DNA from: Iris pallida
Lineage: Eukaryota; Streptophyta; Magnoliopsida; Asparagales; Iridaceae
NCBI GenBank assembly: GCA_029216955.1
Contig: JANAVB010002199.1
Span: 13,943,417 to 14,007,416 of the forward strand
Direction of reading: 5' to 3'
DNA length: 64,000 nt
Each line of letters begins with the position of its first letter. Within the stretch, counting starts at the first letter, position 1. The position numbers and the translations under genes are program-made. Below the pieces are notes generated by a model. The model worked only from the letters and a program-made list of their open reading frames with translations. It ran no database searches and was not told the origin of the DNA. This document shows positions 58,450 through 64,000 of this stretch, piece after piece.

Positions 58450-58720
58450 CAGATATTGGGATCAACTCTAATGTTCCATCTCAAGTATTGAGCTTTGGTT
58501 CATTTGTTGATTCTGTGAGGAAATGGTTCTTTTGTTGGTACTGTTCCTAATCACAATGCTCATTTATTTATAAGTATATCTCAATGAGATATTATATATT
58601 GAGTATTGGGATCCAGTCCAATGTTCCATCTCAATGCTCGGTACTTTGGTTCGGCTGTTGGTTTTGTGAGGGAAATGGTTTTGTTATTTGTTCTTCTTCT
58701 AAAATTGATCCTGACTATAA
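58450..58720 (+). repeat. two diverged ~150-bp direct repeats
   Basis: Copies at about 58450-58560 and 58600-58720 share ATTGGGATC, AATGTTCCATCTCAA, CTTTGGTTC and GTGAGG(G)AAATGGTT. Confidence 0.7.
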
Positions 58721-58774
58721 TGTTTCATATAATGTAATTATATATATATTTTTTGAGGTGTCCTTTTCTCTGGC

Positions 58775-58840
58775 TTGGCAAATGCCAAGGGGGGATTCGA
58801 ACCTGCGCCTTCCGCACCGGGGCCCCCGTTGCTACTAATA
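58775..58840 (-). other. tRNA-like B-box, possible SINE remnant
   Basis: On the - strand GCGCAGGTTCGAATCCCCCC contains a good RNA polymerase III B box (58803-58793). The flanking GTAGCAACGGGGG could be a poor A box. It does not fold into a complete tRNA that I can recognise. Confidence 0.35.
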
Positions 58841-59262
58841 TAATTATATTATTGATGTCTGCTTTTACCCAATATTCTTATGATTTCAAATATGTGTAAC
58901 ATGTGACTGCTGTAATTCTTTGATATATTGCAACTGCTACTTTCATGTTTGGCAGCTTCTTTCCTTTGCAAGATCTTGATGGTAGACACAAGGATCACCG
59001 GAGATATGTGCTGTGTTTTTTATTTCTCTCAGCATAAACATTCAATTAAGAAGTTTCCGTCGTTAAACTAGTTTTTCTAAATCTAGTGAAAAATTCAGAA
59101 TCACTAGCTTTTTGTAATTAGTAGCCTGCTCAGTATTTCGTGTTTAAGTTCCTTCTATGTATGTGAGGCAGAATGCGACAACTTCTCTTGCTGTATGACT
59201 TATGTCATGATCAGTTTGCGGCTATAATGTGCAAGGCCATACTTATAATTGTTTTTTTGCAG

Positions 59263-59418
59263 AACCATGAAGGCAATGACCATTTAGCTTATTGGTTATC
59301 AAATACATCTACTCTACTATTTTTGTTGCAAAGAAGTCTAAAAGCAGCAGGTGCACCTGGATCTGTCCAACGTCGCAAACCTCCCCCACCAACCTCATTA
59401 TTTGGGAGGATGAAACAA
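59263..59418 (+). CDS. myosin XI exon 18 (globular tail)
   Basis: Encodes [20 protein letters not shown] and [13 protein letters not shown], typical of the myosin XI tail before the DIL domain. 52 codons, open. Confidence 0.92.
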
Positions 59419-59567
59419 GTATTTGAGTATTCAACTTTTTACATATTGCCTTCAAAAAAGTCCACTTTCTATGAATACATACTATAGTAACTGCAATTTG
59501 GCTCCTTTTTAAACAATGCAAGTTAAATTTGCTTATTTGTATTATGCAATATTTCATTGTTTTTTAG

Positions 59568-59756
59568 GGATTTCGCTCTTCCCCATCTTCTGCAAACCTA
59601 TCTGTAGATGGACTGGATGTATTTCGCCAAGTTGAGGCTAAGTACCCTGCTTTACTTTTCAAGCAGCAGCTCATAGCCTATGTGGAGAAGATATACGGAA
59701 TTATTCGTGATAATATGAAAAAAGACATTACTTCCCTACTTTCTTTATGTATTCAG
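59568..59756 (+). CDS. myosin XI exon 19 (DIL domain)
   Basis: Encodes 63 residues including [20 protein letters not shown] and [13 protein letters not shown], the start of the Dilute (DIL) domain. Confidence 0.93.
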
Positions 59757-60772
59757 GTATGTTGGTTTTTCATTTTTCTTTCTTTCTTTTTGTTGGCAAT
59801 CACAAAGAGTTTCGGGTATCTAAGTGATAAAACAAAGTTTAAGGTATACATGTGAACAATTAAATTTTATTTGTAAGTTGAAAAGGGACCTATAGCTCAT
59901 GGATCTTCATTTATATACGAAGAAGTCTATCGGTTCTCGATTCTAGTATATTGGTTTCAATTGTTTAGGTATTCACACCATATGTTTAGGGTTATCTAAA
60001 GATGGTTCGTAAGCAAGCCTCACTCCTAAGTCCTAATATTAGGGGAAAATGATTCATGGGGATCCTAAGTGTCTTCAATGGTTCAAAAATATAATTTTGC
60101 TGCCCAAATTTATACCCTTATTGCTGAGGGAGACCTTTAGTGATATGAGAAGTATATATGAGGTTTAGAAAGCATGATGTGCAAATTTGGACAGCAGGTT
60201 GTAGGATTTTTCTGACAGGTTTTTGAACTTCAGAAAGTCGATCCGACCGTTTGGATGGAAGATTAGGGGGTCTAGTTGCTAGAGAAAATTTTCTGGGACG
60301 ATCTAACGGGTAAAGGTGTTTTTAAAAAGATATATTTTCTCTCATAACTGTTCTGTTCGTACTTAGATCTATTCAGATGTCTTAGAGTTCGTATTTTATT
60401 CTCAGGGGATATCGGATCAGTATAAAGTTTTAGCATTACACGCCACTCGTTTGATTGACTTTCCAAATGAAGAACTTGGGCTTTTCTTTTGGTTATGAAT
60501 TGCATGTTGGGTGTTTGATTCAATTCCTAGATGGTATATGCCTTGTAGATTTTGATTGATCCGCTATTTGAAGAGTTTATCATGTTTGTATTAGGATTAA
60601 ATAGGGATAAGCGTGCAAGTGGCAAGCCTATGTTGTTATTATTGCTGGTATATTTTCAACTAAAAATTACTGGAGTTTTTCTCCGTCCCTATGAATCAAC
60701 ATATAGCAAGACAATATATTAATTTCTTTTAAAGACCGGATAGATCTCTAACTCAGGAGCACCTGGGCTCGA
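59757..60772. other. myosin intron, nothing recognised
   Basis: A/T-rich sequence without coding potential or bounded repeats. Confidence 0.45.
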
Positions 60773-61683
60773 TGTCACGGACTTAGTGTTTTAGGCTACA
60801 CTTCGACCCGTACGGCACACAAGCTTCCTACTCGAAGATCCATACCAGCTTTTTCCAAACGCTTAACTAGATCGCTAAGGCGATATTGAGAACAATGTGG
60901 AGCAAAAGAGAGAGATTAGAAGTATGAAAACTTTACTTTACTAGAGAGAGATTACAACTTTAGGTGGTGAGGAACAAATGAGGCCTCCCAATTATTTAGA
61001 GTGACCATAGGACTTACAAAAAACTTCCGGAAATAGAATATTCCAGGAATTATTCTAGATCTAGATATTTACAAGCAAGGTTCTAAACGGCGGTAGGCGG
61101 GTGCGCGGCGGAGAGAGTCCGCCTGCAGCCTAGACGGTTGATAAATTTTGAACATTTTCTACTATTTTGCCACTGTTTTTTTTTTTGCATAATATGCATA
61201 TTTTAAGGGTGTTCCATGCATAACTAAGTTGTAGAACGAAGATTTATAAAGTTTTAGTTTTGTAAGAGTGAACCATAGGCCCATAATGCTTACAAAATAT
61301 TTTTGGCCAAAATATCTTGTTAGGTATTGCTCCGTCTAGGTTTCCACCTACGTCGTCTCACCTCCGCCTATGCTGCCAATCTCCATTGGCCGCCTACTCC
61401 ACCGCCTACCGAAAAGCGGTGCGGAGAGAGACCGCCTACCGCCTAGGCGCCGCCTAGACGGCCTAGACGGACGCTATTTAGAACACTGTTTACAAGAAAA
61501 TTTCTAGTCCATCCAGAAAGATTATGGTCAATCCAGAAGGATCTTGGACCATCTAGAAAGATCTTGGGCTTTTCAGAGAATTCCACCATCTTCTAGAACA
61601 TTCTGGAAGCTTTCCGTATAACCCTAGTCCGTGGAGGATTACGCAAATCCATCTCGGTGGGACGCAAACTTTTGTGCGTGACA
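60773..61683 (-). mobile_element. solo LTR of the gypsy family, interrupted by a hAT MITE
   Basis: On the - strand it starts TGTCACGCACAAAAG and ends AGTCCGTGACA, aligning with the LTRs at 21803 and 57116 (GCCTTAGCGATCTAG; CTTCGAGTAGGAAG). No internal sequence is attached. Removing the nested MITE leaves about 490 bp, the family's LTR size. Confidence 0.75.
61076..61488. mobile_element. hAT-type MITE
   Basis: 413 bp with ends CAAGGTTCTAAA and TTTAGAACACTG (imperfect inverted repeats). Perfect 8-bp target duplication TTTACAAG at 61068-61075 and 61489-61496. The interior is rich in GCCGCCTA/TAGGCGG repeats. No transposase. Confidence 0.85.
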
Positions 61684-62287
61684 TAGAGCCCAACCAAAAT
61701 ATTAAGTTGTGTACATTTATAAGAAATTTTTATAACTCTTCTTTCGACTGGTCTGCAACAATTTGAATCAACGCTTGCATCTTGAAGATAAAATGATTTT
61801 ATGGTGAAACCATCGTCTTTGCTAGAAGGTTTAGTTATACTTTTATATAGTGAGACAAATTTGGATTCAAAATAAATAAATTAATCATTTTGCTACACTG
61901 TACCAGAGTATCAATTTTTTTAGTAGTGATGTATAGAGGAAATATAAACAAATCTTACATTTACTGGCAATCTGTTTCAATATAACCATGCTAGCAAGAC
62001 AATGTAGGAAGTGATATAGACCATACCTGCATCATTTAGATGAGATCTCAAATATATTTTTTTCTAGTTTTTTCTTTACCAAATGAAGCACATAAATATG
62101 TTATATGTATGGTAAAATTTAGCAACAAACATGCTGCCACTTTTCTTGGGTTGCTTCTGAAAGCAGAGAGGTTTCAAAACTTGCTCCAGATTATTGTTGT
62201 TCTTCTTAGCTTTCTCTGAAATAAATCAAGTTTTGTTAAAAAATGAGTTTAACTTTAGAATACATGAGGTTTTTTTTTAATAGCAAG

Positions 62288-63341
62288 TGTAGCGTCCCCT
62301 AGATGAAAATCCTCATTAAGCCGCTGATGATATGCTAGGGTTTAAGGGGGAAAAAATGAAGAGAACCTTAGGGAAAAGATTGTCCTTCTGATTGGTTTTT
62401 ATCATTAATTGTCTATGGTTTATAGGGGGAAAAACAATGAAATCGCCTAGGAGAAGGCTTATACTAATATGAAGTTGTTTGGTGTTTGCTTGCTGAATTT
62501 TGAAGATAAATAATTGACAAAAGTTGAAGAAATCACATATTTATAGCATTAGCCTCCCACCTAAGCCTAATAGGATTAAAATTGCTTTTGGGTTGCTAAT
62601 TGCTTTATCCATATGGATTTCAAAAAGTATTTGGTATATCTTATACCAAAAAGATATCTTCATCTTCATATTAATCCTTAAATATGACAAGAATATAACC
62701 CTAAATATCTTAACCTTATCTTTTAAAAATATTTGACTAAATCTGAAGAATGTTCGACTTCCCACTTTCACCGAAATTTCGAAGGTCAAAATGGCAGATT
62801 TTGGAAAAGGGTCCGACTTAAAAGTTATAGCCCTAGTTGTTAGCTTTGGTCATGAGCTATATCCTAGGAGATATGACTACTTTACCACAATTGTGCAGTG
62901 TTGATCCGAACTTCGAAAATCTTACTCCAAATCAAATTATATCAAAATATTGATCCTCTTATTCATAGAATTCTTAATATAAATAATATCGCAACCAAAA
63001 TCTAACTCCTAATAATAATAATTATCTTAAAGAAATTTCAGTAGAAATCTAATTCTATAATGGATAAACATATAATAGGAATCCTAACCCTAAGAGGATT
63101 CATAATAAATCTTGTCATTGAACTTATGAAATATATTGATAATTCCACTACAAAAGTCTATCATCAATATATATATATATTTTTAAACAAACTATAATTC
63201 ATATAGGATTCTAACATATCCCATAGCAATAACATCTAGTATAAGTTAAATATATCTATTTAAACAAATCAATGCTAGTTAATTATCTTATTAAAATAAT
63301 ATGAGAATATCTAAAATGTGGCAAAAATATGGGATATCACA
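62288..63341 (-). mobile_element. probable solo LTR, ~1.05 kb
   Basis: On the - strand it begins TGTGATATCCCATA and ends GGGGACGCTACA, a terminal pair common in plant gypsy LTRs. A TATAAATA box lies near 62540 on the - strand, about 250 bp before the LTR end. No target duplication is seen and no partner exists in the window. Confidence 0.45.
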
Positions 63342-63425
63342 CATTTGATATAGGTATATTGTTCATTCATTTGTATGTTGAGGTGTTAAATTGAATGTCT
63401 AATACTGATGATCGTCAAACTGAAG

Positions 63426-63557
63426 GCACCAAGAACTGCAAGGGGGGGCATGCTCAGAGGGTCTGGTCGATCATTTGGGCATTCAGCTCAGGGAAGTAAC
63501 TGGCAAAGCATTATTGAGAGCCTCAATAATCTTCTGAAAACATTGCAAGAGAATTAT
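63426..63557 (+). CDS. myosin XI exon 20 (DIL domain)
   Basis: Encodes APRTARGGMLRGSGRSFG and NWQSIIESLNNLLKTLQENY. Open; donor GTAAGC. Confidence 0.92.
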
Positions 63558-63635
63558 GTAAGCATTATCACGTATATTTTTACTGACGTAACAATTTTAA
63601 CATGTGATAATGTGTACTAAATCTGTTATTTTCAG

Positions 63636-63716
63636 GTGCCTGCAATTTTGATTCAGAAGATATTTACTCAGATTTTCTCATTTGTCAATGTGCAACTCTT
63701 CAATAGGTGAATGGAC
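63636..63716 (+). CDS. myosin XI exon 21 (DIL domain)
   Basis: Encodes VPAILIQKIFTQIFSFVNVQ followed by LFN and a split Ser codon, a conserved DIL helix. Confidence 0.92.
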
Positions 63717-63788
63717 GTTTCATTTTGTTGACATTTTCATCTCTGGTAAATTTATCGATTTTGATAATTAACCTTCCCCCCGCTACAG

Positions 63789-63888
63789 TCTCCTATTGCG
63801 ACGAGAGTGTTGCTCCTTCAGCAATGGAGAATATGTGAAATCTGGTCTGGCTGCATTGGAGCTTTGGTGTGCACAAGTAAAGCCGGAG
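63789..63888 (+). CDS. myosin XI exon 22 (DIL domain)
   Basis: Encodes [20 protein letters not shown] and [12 protein letters not shown]. The remaining globular-tail exons would follow beyond the window end. Confidence 0.92.
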
Positions 63889-64000
63889 GTAGATTAGTTT
63901 AGTAATTTACGTGTGGCTATTGGTGAAGAACTCTGTGGTTGCATTGGGTTGTATCAGTATTTATTTCTTTGTTTCTATTTCTCAATCTGACAATATCCCA

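Larger units (their letters stand above)
57558..59262. other. myosin intron between exons 17 and 18, remainder
   Basis: Apart from the LINE remnant, the direct repeats and the B-box fragment listed separately, no coding sequence is seen. Confidence 0.45.
13326..63888 (+). pseudogene. class XI myosin heavy chain, partial, probably degraded
   Basis: Plant myosin XI is an actin-based motor that moves organelles and vesicles. Twenty-two exons with GT-AG borders are visible. They encode the C-terminal half of the motor (exons 1-8), six IQ motifs that bind calmodulin-like light chains (exons 9-11), a coiled coil (exons 12-15) and the start of the DIL/globular cargo-binding tail (exons 16-22). The P-loop, switch I and switch II are not in the window, and the last tail exons lie beyond it. 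Exons 3, 5, 7 and 8 have frame-breaking insertions of 2, 4 or 5 bp, exon 9 has an in-frame TAA, and exon 17 has a +1 shift. The other exons read cleanly. The count of six IQ motifs supports class XI over class VIII. Whether it is a pseudogene or carries local sequence errors cannot be decided here. Confidence 0.85.

Overview
This is nuclear DNA of a flowering plant. The evidence is a spliced class XI myosin gene with GT-AG introns, plant Ty1/copia and Ty3/gypsy retrotransposons with tRNA-type primer-binding sites, a Tat-lineage gypsy element with two RNase H modules, and Mutator-like and hAT-like non-autonomous DNA transposons. The species cannot be named from the sequence.

The only host gene seen is a myosin XI on the + strand. 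Twenty-two exons, about 2.8 kb of coding sequence, lie between 13326 and 63888. They run from the relay-helix region of the motor, through six IQ motifs and the coiled coil, into the DIL/globular tail. The 5' half of the motor is left of the window and the last tail exons are right of it. Introns are stuffed with transposons; the largest (28073-49406) is about 21 kb. Motor exons 3-9 carry many small insertions (2, 3, 4 and 5 bp) that break the frame. IQ and tail exons are almost clean, with one +1 shift in exon 17. The locus is either a decaying pseudogene or contains local sequence errors.

Layout: 1-3622, non-coding LTR-type sequence whose 3' end cuts a gag gene. 3623-12665 (- strand), a gag-only LTR retrotransposon with ~3.2 kb LTRs arranged gag(partial)-LTR-gag-LTR. 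12666-13283, degenerate tandem repeats and a 185-bp copia-type LTR. 13326-20446, myosin motor and IQ exons, with two TIR elements in one intron; one of these holds a 22-unit array of perfect hairpins. 20447-27973, an intron with a gypsy gag-protease derivative. 28073-49406, an intron with a miniature LTR element that hosts a Mutator-like element, then a 17-kb Tat element carrying an antisense, intron-containing gene. 49407-56681, tail exons with a young copia insertion (identical 122-bp LTRs, GATGC target duplication). 56682-63425, introns with gypsy LTR pieces, a LINE remnant and a hAT MITE. 63426-63888, tail exons.

Most unusual signal: three elements carry arrays of short inverted-repeat (hairpin) units. 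They are the Mutator-like element at 30023-30871 (seven 22-bp units, 7-bp arms around an 8-bp core), the TIR element at 17600-19226 (22 units, 10-bp arms) and the Tat element. In the Tat element the TTTACGC/GCGTAAA pair recurs in both LTRs, in a repeated peptide at the start of the internal region, and in an intron of the antisense gene.
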